Source of the DNA: Mycobacterium simiae
GTDB taxonomy: Bacteria; Actinomycetota; Actinomycetes; Mycobacteriales; Mycobacteriaceae
DNA length: 64,000 bases
Reading direction: 5' to 3'
Assembly (NCBI RefSeq): GCF_010727605.1
Contig: NZ_AP022568.1
Coordinates: forward strand, 2,170,001-2,234,000
Shown: in pieces, positions 25,982 through 34,237 of the stretch
How positions within the stretch are numbered: position 1 is the first letter of the stretch
Layout: the number at the start of each line of letters is the position of its first letter
The notes under the pieces: model-generated
Databases searched by the model: none
Seen by the model: only the letters and a program-made list of their open reading frames with translations
What the model was told of the DNA's origin: nothing
Position numbers and translations under genes: made by a program

Positions 25982-27187
25982 CTAGATAACTTCTTTTGCC
26001 CGGATCTGCGTTTTGGTGCGATACACCTGGTTGAGAAACAGCGAAGTGGCGTGGGCCGCGACGCCGGCGCGCTCGCCATCGACCATGTCAAAGCCGTGGC
26101 CAGCCCCGGGCAATTCCAGGTAGCCGACAGTCGAATGCGAGACCGCGCGGAGTCGTTCGACGAAGCTGCGCGCCTGCTCGACGGGAATGACGGTGTCTTT
26201 GCTGCCGTGGATCACCAGGAAGGGTGGCGCGTTGCGGTGCACGCGCGCGATCGGCGATGCCGCGCGATACAGCGCGGGGTGCCGCGCGATCGACTTCTTG
26301 ACCACCACGCGCTCCAGGAATTCGACAAACCGCTCGCGTTCCGCAGTGGAGCGGTCCTCCCAGTCGTAACGGCCGTAGATGCCGACCACCGCGTCCGCGG
26401 AGCTGTCGGCGCCCTCAGGCAACTTGCGCGCGAAGTCCGCGTCGTCGGGTGTCAGGCCCGCCAGCGCGGATAGGTGCCCGCCCGCCGAACAGCCCGCCAC
26501 CGCAACGAAATTGCGGTCGCCGCCGAACTTGTCGACGTTGGCGCGAGCCCAGGCGATCGCGGTCTTGACGTCGGTAATGTGCCGGGGCCAGCGATGGTAG
26601 GGCGCCACTCGGTAGTCGATCGCCAGGCACACCCAACCCTGCTCCGCCAGCCGCGACATCAGCGCGGTGCCCTGCATCATGGCGCGGCCGTGCACCCAGG
26701 CGCCGCCGGGCACGAAGATCAGCACCGGCGCGGGCTGGGCGGGCAGATCCTTGAGCCGCCACACATCCAGCACCTGCGCGGGATGGTCGCCGTAGTGGAC
26801 CGCCCGCCGGTGCAGGTACCGGCGCTGCCGCAACGCCTCCCAGATGGGCGGCGTCCGGTCGGCCGCCGGCCAATCGAGTTCCAGATCCGCGGCCGACACG
26901 AGACCGCGCAAGGCGGCGACCGAGACATCGTGCGTACTTTCCCGATCCCGACGGCGTGTGTCGTTGATGCCGGGCGTCAGCCAATCCCGCTTCAGGGCGG
27001 AAAACGCCTCCGGCGCGTGTCGCGCGCCCCAGACACCCATCGCGGTCATGCCGCCCAAAGGTTCGAGGTGCTTACCGACCACCGGTAGCGACGCCCCCAC
27101 GACGCTTAATGCCAGCGCATAGTCAGCGGGCCGGGCCCGCAGCAATCGCTTCACACAGGGTGTCATGCTCGGAACCCATGCCGTCAT
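25982..27187 (-). CDS. lipC: Esterase/lipase LipC
   Basis: About 401 residues (403 in Mtb Rv0220). This is an alpha/beta hydrolase of the hormone-sensitive-lipase type: the oxyanion motif is FVPGGAWVHG, the nucleophile elbow GCSAGG, the acid is in IHGSKDTVIP and the His in GAGHGFD. LipC of M. tuberculosis is reported as a cell-surface esterase. The start is uncertain: the frame opens at 27274; ATG 27187 and ATG 27166 are both possible, and the latter matches the Mtb region LLRARPADY nearer its end. It is transcribed with the membrane pair upstream and the WS/DGAT downstream. Confidence 0.9.
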   Translation of the reverse strand: MTAWVPSMTPCVKRLLRARPADYALALSVVGASLPVVGKHLEPLGGMTAMGVWGARHAPEAFSALKRDWLTPGINDTRRRDRESTHDVSVAALRGLVSAADLELDWPAADRTPPIWEALRQRRYLHRRAVHYGDHPAQVLDVWRLKDLPAQPAPVLIFVPGGAWVHGRAMMQGTALMSRLAEQGWVCLAIDYRVAPYHRWPRHITDVKTAIAWARANVDKFGGDRNFVAVAGCSAGGHLSALAGLTPDDADFARKLPEGADSSADAVVGIYGRYDWEDRSTAERERFVEFLERVVVKKSIARHPALYRAASPIARVHRNAPPFLVIHGSKDTVIPVEQARSFVERLRAVSHSTVGYLELPGAGHGFDMVDGERAGVAAHATSLFLNQVYRTKTQIRAKEVI

Positions 27188-27292
27188 GTACGGGACTGTA
27201 CCCCCACGTTGTCGAGACAAACTGACGTTTGCGTCGAAGTCGCGAAGATGGCGGAAACCAGTTTGCTGGACCACCGGATGTGCCGCTCTTGC

Positions 27293-27811
27293 CTACTCAT
27301 TACGCTTCGCTGGCGGGGGACGTCGACGTGCCGCGGTGAGCCGGATCGCGTAGCTCAGCGCGCTGACACCGAACATCACCGCGGTGAGCAGCAGCCAGCG
27401 GCCCAGGAAGGGCTGCTGGGTTTGTCCGGTTGCGGCCTGATAGGTGGGTGCACCCTGCTCGATGATGCCGGGTAGAAAAATCAGCAAGGTCAGCCCGGCA
27501 CCCAGAGCCGGTACGCGAATGTAGTTGCGAGCGAGGGTGGTTGACTGTTCGCGTCCCGGCGTTCGCCGAAGCCGCACGGCCAGCATCCGGTCGGCCAGCG
27601 CGTAGAGCGGGAAGAACAGCACGTCGTGGACCACGATGGCGGCGGCAAACCACACCACGATCGATTGCCACCAGCTGTCCGGGTTCCACAGCGTTGCCGG
27701 CTCGAAGGTGGCCAGAATGTAACCGAGCAGCGCGAAACCGAACGCCATGGTCAGCAGATGCAGCGGATGCGATCCGTAGATATGCGTGAAACGTGATGCG
27801 CGCCTTTGCAT
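27293..27811 (-). CDS. Four-helix integral membrane protein (Rv0219 type)
   Basis: 172 residues with four hydrophobic segments: LLTMAFGFALLGYILAT, SIVVWFAAAIVVHDVLFFPLYAL, GAGLTLLIFLPGII and WLLLTAVMFGVSALSYAI. Loops carry basic clusters (RRTPGRE, AARRRPPPAKR), so the C-terminus is predicted cytoplasmic. ATG 27811 follows the stop of the Moco-domain gene by one base, so the two are translationally coupled. No catalytic motif is seen. It may anchor or assist the molybdopterin-domain protein; this is inferred only from the coupling. Confidence 0.85.
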   Translation of the reverse strand: MQRRASRFTHIYGSHPLHLLTMAFGFALLGYILATFEPATLWNPDSWWQSIVVWFAAAIVVHDVLFFPLYALADRMLAVRLRRTPGREQSTTLARNYIRVPALGAGLTLLIFLPGIIEQGAPTYQAATGQTQQPFLGRWLLLTAVMFGVSALSYAIRLTAARRRPPPAKRNE

Positions 27812-27812
27812 C

Positions 27813-29153
27813 TCACGCCTCGAACTCGATGGTGCCCACCCATTTGGTGTTGTGCACACCGGGCAGCGCGGGAACGATGATGCGGGCCGGATACCCGTGG
27901 TCCAACGGCAAGTCCGCACCATTCACCCGCATCGCCAGCAGCGCGTCGGGATCGCCAACCTGGTTGGCCTGCAACGTCGCCAGCCCAAACGCACCACCGC
28001 GTTGCAGCGATATCACCCGCGCCGAGCGCGGTGCCGGTACGCCCGCGACGCGGGCCAAATCGACCAGCCGGACACCGCTCCAGGTCTGCACGGTGGACCA
28101 GCCTTCCACGCAGGCGATCGGCAACCGCGCGGTGTGTTGCGGCAGTGCGGCCAACTTGGCTCGATCCAGCACCACCTCCGACGGCCCGCCGCGCAACCGC
28201 AAAGCCCAACTCGCGCCGACACTTTCGGGGTCGATGTTGGCGGCCGCGGCGGTCTTGTTGACCGGGAAGTCACCCCGGCCCCGGCCGCGCGGCAGCAGCA
28301 GCGCGGCGCCACGGGTGGCGCCGCCGAGCGTCTGCCCAACCGTCAGCACCGCAAGCAGCAACACCCCGCCGCCGACCAACCCCAGGGCGCCGCGGCGGCT
28401 CATCGTGGGTTCGGCCGGGTTGATGGCCACCAGACCGTCGGGGTCCGGCGGTTCGGGCCGGGTACCAGCGCGGCCGGTCCGCAACACGTCGCGCAGCGAC
28501 AGCGACCGCAGCCCGGTCACCATGCGCGGCAGCTTGATCGCGATGTGCATCAGGAAGCCAGTGATGAACACCCACGCGCCGAAGTAGTGCGCGGTGTAGA
28601 AGCTGAAGCCGAAGATGTAGTCGTACTGGATATTCAATACGCCGGTGATGATCTCGAACAGGACGCCGCCGACGAGCATCGTCAGCGACAGCCGCTCCAG
28701 CAGCTGGGCGATCGACCGTGCCGGGGGCCAGACGAACAGCCGCGGAATCACCGACCACAGCTTGGCCAGCACCACCGGGATGATGACCAGTCCCAGCCCC
28801 ACGTGCAGTCCCTGGGTCAGCCGGTACAGCCAGGATGGGCGGGTGGGCCAGGTGAACAGCGGCAGCCGCAGCCACCCCACGTCGGCGGGAATTGCCTGAC
28901 CGAGTTGCGGCGAATAGGCGATGTAGGACAGCAGGCCGGTGATTGTGATGATCGGCAATACGACAAGCAAGACCAGGCCGAACACCGACGTCAACCACGG
29001 ACCGCGCAGTGGGCTGCGAAACAGCGTCGGCAGGCTGCTCAGGACGCGGTCAAGCTGGCCACCACCCGGTCGCCGATCATCCGGACGCTCGTCAACGTCA
29101 GACCCACCTGCGCCGCGAGGTCCGCGGCGCTGTCCACCCCTACCGATGCCCAT
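27813..29153 (-). CDS. Membrane-anchored molybdopterin (sulfite oxidase-type) protein (Rv0218 type)
   Basis: 446 residues in two parts. The N-terminal half has about five membrane segments with spaced histidines (TQGLHVGLG, FYTAHYFGAWVF, FLMHIAIKLP) like cytochrome b561-type anchors. The C-terminal half is a sulfite-oxidase-type molybdopterin domain: ARLPIACVEGWS has the Mo-ligating Cys, followed by WSGVRLVDL and LDHGYPARIIVP. It probably transfers electrons between a periplasmic substrate and the membrane quinone pool. The start is uncertain: ATG 29153 or GTG 29162, both overlapping the end of the upstream methyltransferase gene by more than 100 nt; no later ATG/GTG precedes the first helix. 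Confidence 0.85.
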   Translation of the reverse strand: MGIGRGGQRRGPRGAGGSDVDERPDDRRPGGGQLDRVLSSLPTLFRSPLRGPWLTSVFGLVLLVVLPIITITGLLSYIAYSPQLGQAIPADVGWLRLPLFTWPTRPSWLYRLTQGLHVGLGLVIIPVVLAKLWSVIPRLFVWPPARSIAQLLERLSLTMLVGGVLFEIITGVLNIQYDYIFGFSFYTAHYFGAWVFITGFLMHIAIKLPRMVTGLRSLSLRDVLRTGRAGTRPEPPDPDGLVAINPAEPTMSRRGALGLVGGGVLLLAVLTVGQTLGGATRGAALLLPRGRGRGDFPVNKTAAAANIDPESVGASWALRLRGGPSEVVLDRAKLAALPQHTARLPIACVEGWSTVQTWSGVRLVDLARVAGVPAPRSARVISLQRGGAFGLATLQANQVGDPDALLAMRVNGADLPLDHGYPARIIVPALPGVHNTKWVGTIEFEA

Positions 29154-29695
29154 CGGAACCACGGTCCCACGTCGTAGGCGGATTCCAAACGAACCCAGCG
29201 CGTGCGGATTCCGATGGCGTCGGCGTCAAACTCGGCGACACAGCGCCCACCGCGCCGCAGCAACTCCGCCGCCCGCGCAAGAATCCGCCGCGGGTCCCCA
29301 CCGAGGCCGACGTTGCCGTCGACCAGCAGCACCGTCTGCCACCGCCCCATGCCCGGCAGCGGCTCGAAGATGTCGCACAGCAAAGCCGGTGCCCCACCCC
29401 GGCCGGCCAACCGGATGGCAGTGGCCGAACGGTCGATGCCGAGCGCGAAGATCCCCCGCTCGAATAGGCGCGCGACCAACCGACCCGGCCCACACCCCAG
29501 CTCGATGGTCGGGCCGTCGCACATCTGGGTGACGGCTTCGTCGAACACCTCGTCAAGGGCGTCGACGGGTTCGCCGTCCGCACGACATCGGGCGCCGAGC
29601 CAACGATGCGTTGGCAGCGCCCGAATTTCACCGTCGTCGTGGCGAATCCAACATCGCTCGCCACCCAGCGCCCGATCGTAGAGATGCCCCAGCAT
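29039..29695 (-). CDS. Class I SAM-dependent methyltransferase
   Basis: 218 residues. Motif I is IELGCGPGRLVARL (about residues 64-77), followed by ALGIDRSATAIRLA with the Asp of beta-2, then LLVDGNVGLGGDP and LLRRGGRCVAEFD. The Rossmann core is complete; the substrate is unknown. The N-terminus MLGHLYDRALGG resembles methyltransferases next to Rv0218-like genes in other actinobacteria. ATG 29695 is chosen for GGGA upstream. Its 3' end overlaps the Moco-domain gene, so it is the likely first gene of that transcript. I do not recall a counterpart between Rv0217c and Rv0218 in H37Rv. Confidence 0.85.
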   Translation of the reverse strand: MLGHLYDRALGGERCWIRHDDGEIRALPTHRWLGARCRADGEPVDALDEVFDEAVTQMCDGPTIELGCGPGRLVARLFERGIFALGIDRSATAIRLAGRGGAPALLCDIFEPLPGMGRWQTVLLVDGNVGLGGDPRRILARAAELLRRGGRCVAEFDADAIGIRTRWVRLESAYDVGPWFRWASVGVDSAADLAAQVGLTLTSVRMIGDRVVASLTAS

Positions 29696-29712
29696 TTCAC
29701 GTCCCTCGCGTC

Positions 29713-29728
29713 TTGCCCGACCGGGCAA
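29713..29728. terminator. Short hairpin between hydrolase and methyltransferase genes
   Basis: TTGCCCG-AC-CGGGCAA is a perfect 7-bp stem, 156 bp after the hydrolase stop and 18 bp before the methyltransferase start. It could end the hydrolase transcript or act in the leader of the next gene. No T tract is present. Confidence 0.35.
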
Positions 29729-29884
29729 CCCGGACGCGCCTCGGCATGGCCCACGCACCGACACCGAAGGGGCGCCAGCAATTGAATCACTCCGACCGAT
29801 ACCCCGCTCTCGCGCCCGTTAACCACGCGCAGCGTCCGTTTCCGCTAAACCAGCACGAGATCTGAGACGGCGCACGGTGCTGGC

Positions 29885-30709
29885 TCAGCTGGTGCCGCCG
29901 AACAGGAACTGGTCGAGCAGTTCGTTCACCCGGGCCGGATCCTCCATCGCCACCAGGTGGGCGGCACCGTCAATCACGGTGAACGACGCACCCGGAATGG
30001 AGTCGGCCATGGCCCGCGTTTCGGCCACCGGAAAGGTTGGGTCTTCGGCGCCAGCCACCACGAGCACCGGCGCAGTAATCCCCGCGCAGAGCACATGCTG
30101 ATCGGGGCGGGCGGGAACCACGCTGCGCACCGCCCAGCTGACCGAATCCATATTGACGGCTTCGACTTTCGCGCGCAACGCCTCGACTACCTCCGGCCGG
30201 GTTCGAAGCGTCGTCGGACCGACGAAATTGCGGATTACCTGCCGCGTCAGCGGTGGCTTGACGCCGCCGAGCATGCGAGCCAGCTGCAGCATGCCGGCGA
30301 ATTTCATCCGCTGCGCCAGGCCAACCTTCGACACGGTGCAATTCATGAAGACGGCGCGGTCGAGCCGGTTCGGATGCAGGGCGGCGAAGGTGGCGCCGAT
30401 CATCCCGCCCCAGGAGTTGCCGACGAAGTGTGCCCTCTCGATGCCGAGGCCGTCCATCAGGTCGACCACGCAGCGCGCACACTCGGTGAAGGTGAACATG
30501 CCGTTGAGTCGGTCACTGCTGCCTTGACCGGGCGGATCGATAAGCACCAAGCGGTTGTCGGCGCCGAAACGGTCGGCTTGGGCGGACCACAAGTCGCCCG
30601 TCATCAACAGGCTGGGCCACATCAGCACCGCCGGCCCCGTCCCCGCGCTGACTTGGACGTGAATTTTGCCCAGGACGGTGTCGACGAACCGCGGAACTAG
30701 CGTGGTCAC
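29885..30709 (-). CDS. Alpha/beta hydrolase
   Basis: 274 residues of the proline-iminopeptidase/haloperoxidase-like branch. The oxyanion strand reads LMWPSLLMTGDLW, the nucleophile elbow VGNSWGGMIG, the acid is in VAGAEDPTFP and the His in GAAHLVAMEDP, so the triad is complete. Substrates cannot be deduced; esters, lactones and epoxides are all known for the fold. It is divergent from the lipW-type gene with a shared 118-bp control region. Not at this position in H37Rv as I recall. Confidence 0.88.
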   Translation of the reverse strand: MTTLVPRFVDTVLGKIHVQVSAGTGPAVLMWPSLLMTGDLWSAQADRFGADNRLVLIDPPGQGSSDRLNGMFTFTECARCVVDLMDGLGIERAHFVGNSWGGMIGATFAALHPNRLDRAVFMNCTVSKVGLAQRMKFAGMLQLARMLGGVKPPLTRQVIRNFVGPTTLRTRPEVVEALRAKVEAVNMDSVSWAVRSVVPARPDQHVLCAGITAPVLVVAGAEDPTFPVAETRAMADSIPGASFTVIDGAAHLVAMEDPARVNELLDQFLFGGTS

Positions 30710-30827
30710 TTCGCCTCCATGTTTTCGGACAGCCTATTGATGGTGACGGCGCGGCGTGGACCCATGCATGACTGACAACAAGCGATGCCACCGATGGACG
30801 GTTTTCCCGGTCGGTGATACTGAGCCG

Positions 30828-31739
30828 GTGCCGAACAGCGACGTTCACCCCGATTTGCGCCGCATAGCGCGCATCGCTCCCCGCCAACTGGTCAGTCGGC
30901 GCAGCCTGTCCACCATTCGGGTGCTGACAGCGCTGCGCGAGCGTCGCAACGCCGGCGCGTCGCGGCACGCCGAGGTGCTCACCCTGGCGTCGGGCGCCGG
31001 CGTTCGGCTGTTCCGCCCGACCGGCGTGACCGAACCCGCGCCCGCACTGGTGTGGATCCATGGCGGCGGCTACGTGGTGGGCAGCGCCAAGCAGGACGAC
31101 CGGGTGTGCCACGACTTCAGCACCGCGCTGGGGATCACGGTCGCGTCGGTCGAATACCGGCTCGCGCCCGAACATCGGTACCCCGTCCCTCTCGAGGACT
31201 GCTATTCGGTGTTGATCTGGTTGGCCGGGCTGCCCGTGGTGGACCGCCATCGGGTTGCGATCGGCGGTGCCAGCGCCGGTGGCGGCCTTGCCGCCGCCCT
31301 GGCGTTGCTGGCCCGGGACCGCGGCGAGGTGGCACCCCTGTTCCAGCTGCTGTCCTACCCGATGCTCGACGACCGCAGCTCCCGCACGCCCGAGAACCCG
31401 GACTACCGCCTGTGGAACAGCCGCAGCAACGAGTTCGGGTGGTCGGCCTATCTAGGGGATGCCGACCCGCTGGTCGCCGTCCCGGCCCGCCGCGACGACC
31501 TCGCCGGGCTGGCACCGGCGTGGATCGGAGTGGGCACCCACGACCTGTTCCACGACGAAGACCTCGCCTATGCCGAACGCCTGCGCAGTGCCGGAGTCCC
31601 CTGTGAGGTCGACACCATCCCCGGCGCTTTCCACGGCTTCGACCGGGTGGCACCGAAAGCCGGTGTGTCGCAGTGCTTTTTCGACCGCCAGTGCGAGGTG
31701 CTGCGGCGCGCGATGGCCGATCGTCAGGCAACCACGTAG
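30828..31739 (+). CDS. lipW: Esterase LipW, hormone-sensitive-lipase family
   Basis: 303 residues, near the 302 I recall for Rv0217c. WIHGGGYVVG is the HGGG oxyanion motif, GGASAGGGLA the nucleophile elbow (GxSAGG), GTHDLFHDED carries the acid and AFHGFD the His. It hydrolyses short- to medium-chain esters. The frame opens at 30756, but GTG 30828 gives the family length. Its stop overlaps the end of the convergent amidohydrolase gene by 16 nt, so both transcripts read into each other. Confidence 0.9.
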   Translation: MPNSDVHPDLRRIARIAPRQLVSRRSLSTIRVLTALRERRNAGASRHAEVLTLASGAGVRLFRPTGVTEPAPALVWIHGGGYVVGSAKQDDRVCHDFSTALGITVASVEYRLAPEHRYPVPLEDCYSVLIWLAGLPVVDRHRVAIGGASAGGGLAAALALLARDRGEVAPLFQLLSYPMLDDRSSRTPENPDYRLWNSRSNEFGWSAYLGDADPLVAVPARRDDLAGLAPAWIGVGTHDLFHDEDLAYAERLRSAGVPCEVDTIPGAFHGFDRVAPKAGVSQCFFDRQCEVLRRAMADRQATT

Positions 31740-33025
31740 GCGAGGGCGCCGCCGACGACGGTCGCGGACACCAGTTCGGCGTCGAGCTCGGCCAGCGCTA
31801 CCGCGGGCGGCTCGCTCAGTACGCATAGATCACCCGGCTGCCCGACCTCGACCGCCCTGGGGCGCGCGGGCCGATCGGCGCATCCGAGAAACATCTCCAA
31901 AGCCGCTGGCGCCGAGATCCGTTCGTCGATGCCCAGCACCGTGCCGCTGGGGGTGGTGCGGTGCACCGCGGCGTGCATCGCCGCCCACGGGTCGCAGCGA
32001 CCGAACGGCGCGTCGGTGGACAACGCCACGCGCACGTTGGCTTTGCGCAGCGACGCGACCCGCCACAGCGCGGGCCGGTCGGCGACTGGGATCTCGGCCA
32101 GGTACTGGTCGCCGCGCTCGGCGACGAAATTTGGCTGCGTCACCACGGTGACACCGAGATCGGCGAGATCGGCCAGATTGTCGTCGTCAACCACGGCAGC
32201 GTGCTCGATGCGGTCCCCCGGGTGGGTGCCAGCCGCGCGCAGGGCCGCGATCGTCACCACCAGCTGCGACGCGGTCACGCAGTGCACGGCGACCGGTTGT
32301 CCGTCGCGGTGGCGGTCGATGATCCAATCGGTGAGCGCTTCCAGGTCAAGCTGGTCGTCGTGCAGGATCTTCTTGCCTGGCGCCAGAAACGAGACCCGGG
32401 GCCGGAACTCGCCATGCCGGTGCGCCATCATCAGCGAGACCATATCGTCGGCGTCCAGATCGGGGGTGGCGTCGGTGACGCCGGTGACGCCGACCGCGAC
32501 GAGGCGCCGGCTCAGTTCGGTGAGGTCGGTGTGCCGGCGCACTAGCGCCTGCGACCACGGGTCCGCGGCGCGCAGGCGTCCGTCGGGATGGTCGGCCATG
32601 TCGAGCAGGCGCAGCGCGGCGGAGTTGAGGATCCACAGGGCGCCGCTGCGGTGCTGGACCCGGACCGGGACGTCGGGCAGGACGGCGTCGAGCGCCGCCC
32701 GATCCAGTTCGCCGGCGACGCTGTCGTGATAGCCGACCGCCCGGATCCAGCCGTCGGCGCCTGGAGCTGCCCGTGAGAGTTCTCGCACCAGTTGGTCTTT
32801 GACGCGTACCACCGGTGGCCCCAGGTGGATCGAATCGATCGCCGAGGCCGCCGAACGCAGGTGTACGTGGTGGTCATGCAGGCCCGGAAGCACCGTTCCA
32901 CCGCGTGCGTCGAGCACCGTCTCGCCGTGACGAACAGCCAGGTCCGTGCCGATCTGCTCGATCCGTGCAGCGACCCGGATATCGGTCACCGTCCCGTCCA
33001 GCAGCATGGCCCGCTGAATCAGCAT
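31724..33025 (-). CDS. Amidohydrolase, YtcJ-like (amidohydrolase 3 family)
   Basis: 433 residues. The metal-binding HxH motif is HDHHVHL (about 50-56), later His residues lie in AVHCVTAS and RIEHAAVVDD, and the C-terminal metal Asp is in ALSTDAPFG; a beta-sandwich surrounds the barrel (LIQRAMLLDGTV at the start, PGDLCVL at the end). The family cleaves amides or formamides of unknown natural substrates. Its start overlaps the end of the CoA-transferase gene by 7 nt, so the two are translationally coupled. Convergent with lipW. Confidence 0.87.
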   Translation of the reverse strand: MLIQRAMLLDGTVTDIRVAARIEQIGTDLAVRHGETVLDARGGTVLPGLHDHHVHLRSAASAIDSIHLGPPVVRVKDQLVRELSRAAPGADGWIRAVGYHDSVAGELDRAALDAVLPDVPVRVQHRSGALWILNSAALRLLDMADHPDGRLRAADPWSQALVRRHTDLTELSRRLVAVGVTGVTDATPDLDADDMVSLMMAHRHGEFRPRVSFLAPGKKILHDDQLDLEALTDWIIDRHRDGQPVAVHCVTASQLVVTIAALRAAGTHPGDRIEHAAVVDDDNLADLADLGVTVVTQPNFVAERGDQYLAEIPVADRPALWRVASLRKANVRVALSTDAPFGRCDPWAAMHAAVHRTTPSGTVLGIDERISAPAALEMFLGCADRPARPRAVEVGQPGDLCVLSEPPAVALAELDAELVSATVVGGALAYVVA

Positions 33026-34206
33026 GGCAGCAGGTGCCTTTCGGATACGGTGCGGCGGACGACATCGTTGTCGGCACCCAGGTCGGCGGCCCGGCGCTGC
33101 GACGGCGGGGGTTGGGGCACTGTGGCTGGCCAACCTTCGGCGAGTTCCGCGACGGGCAGGGCAGCGTAGGCGCCGGCGGTGCCCGCCATCGTCACGTCAA
33201 TCAGTTCGCCACCGCCGCGCAACAGCGACTCGGCCACCGCCGCGGTGGCTTCCAGCCCGGTCAGCGGATCGGCGATGGCGTCGCCGCAGAACACCGGGCC
33301 CTGGACACTGGCCCCCACCAGTCCGCCTGCGACAGCGGCGTCGTCACCGAATGCGGGCCGCGTGGATTCCGGGCCGTATCCGGTGATACGCAACCAGATT
33401 CGACCCGATCGCGGCGCAATATGTTGCGGACCCAGCCGGCGGCGTGCGAGCGCTGCGGGGCGCGAGCCTTCGATGACGATGTCGGCGACCGTCAGCAGTG
33501 CCCGCAGCTCGTCGGCTTGGGTATCGAAATCCAGGCAGTAGGACAGCTTTTCATTGTTCATCCAGTCGAAGAATTCGCGATTGCCCAGCCGCGTGCCGTC
33601 TGGGCGGCGTGGGCTTTCGACCTTGACGACGGTCGCGCCAGCGCGAGCCAACAGCTGCCCACACAGCGGGCCGGCCCACATCGACGACAGGTCGGCCACC
33701 AGTAGGTCGGCGAATTCGCGGGGGCCGGCGGGGGCGCTGTTCCGGCGCGCTCGCGGTGCCACTGCCGACACCTCACCCAGGCCGGCCGCCGGAATGTCGA
33801 GCAGCTCCGCGCGGTCGGTGATCGCGGACGTGACCCGTGTTGCGGCCCAGCGCTGCACCATCGGCCAGGGATCGCCGGTGATGTCGTCGACCTCGAGCAG
33901 GGCGGGGACGGCGGCGATGTCGTCCGGGCGTGACAACGTCGCCGCACACCAGCCGTCTCGGGTGGCAAGCAGCCAGGTACTACCGCCCGCGGCGATACGC
34001 CCGCGGCGGGTCAACCCGAGCAGCGCCGCCCGCCCGGCCAGCAGGGTGGGCGCCGCGACGGGAACACCCAAGCGGGCGCCAACGGCTGCGGCGACCTGTT
34101 CGGCGCGTATCAGCACGCCGGCGCGGGAGAAGTCGGGGGGACCGTCGGGCAGGCCGGTCAGGTAGGCCAGCCCGCTGCTCCCCCACTTCGCCGCCGCGTC
34201 ACTCAC
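33019..34206 (-). CDS. CaiB/BaiF-type (family III) CoA-transferase with an extra N-terminal part
   Basis: 395 residues. The family's usual N-terminal signature (LLVADLSSMWAGPLCGQLLARAGATVVKVE) starts only near residue 165; before it lies RAALLGLTRRGRIAAGGSTWLL, which resembles the C-terminal part of another CaiB/BaiF unit. The protein thus looks like a permuted or partly deleted double-domain transferase. The catalytic Asp expected in the G-D-x-x-x-D-P-L-T-G-L-x-A region is present (GDAIADPLTGLEA). It would move CoA between carboxylates. GTG 34206 is chosen because upstream sequence is antisense-like. It lies 32 bp after the MaoC-type gene and overlaps the amidohydrolase. Confidence 0.85.
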   Translation of the reverse strand: MSDAAAKWGSSGLAYLTGLPDGPPDFSRAGVLIRAEQVAAAVGARLGVPVAAPTLLAGRAALLGLTRRGRIAAGGSTWLLATRDGWCAATLSRPDDIAAVPALLEVDDITGDPWPMVQRWAATRVTSAITDRAELLDIPAAGLGEVSAVAPRARRNSAPAGPREFADLLVADLSSMWAGPLCGQLLARAGATVVKVESPRRPDGTRLGNREFFDWMNNEKLSYCLDFDTQADELRALLTVADIVIEGSRPAALARRRLGPQHIAPRSGRIWLRITGYGPESTRPAFGDDAAVAGGLVGASVQGPVFCGDAIADPLTGLEATAAVAESLLRGGGELIDVTMAGTAGAYAALPVAELAEGWPATVPQPPPSQRRAADLGADNDVVRRTVSERHLLPC

Positions 34207-34237
34207 CTGGGCCTCACCTGCCCCATTGTCCTCCCGC

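Noticed and set aside
27786..29177. 463-residue frame antisense to the Moco-domain gene
   Set aside because: Gln/Arg/Pro-rich shadow of a protein with a clear Cys ligand and membrane helices on the other strand.
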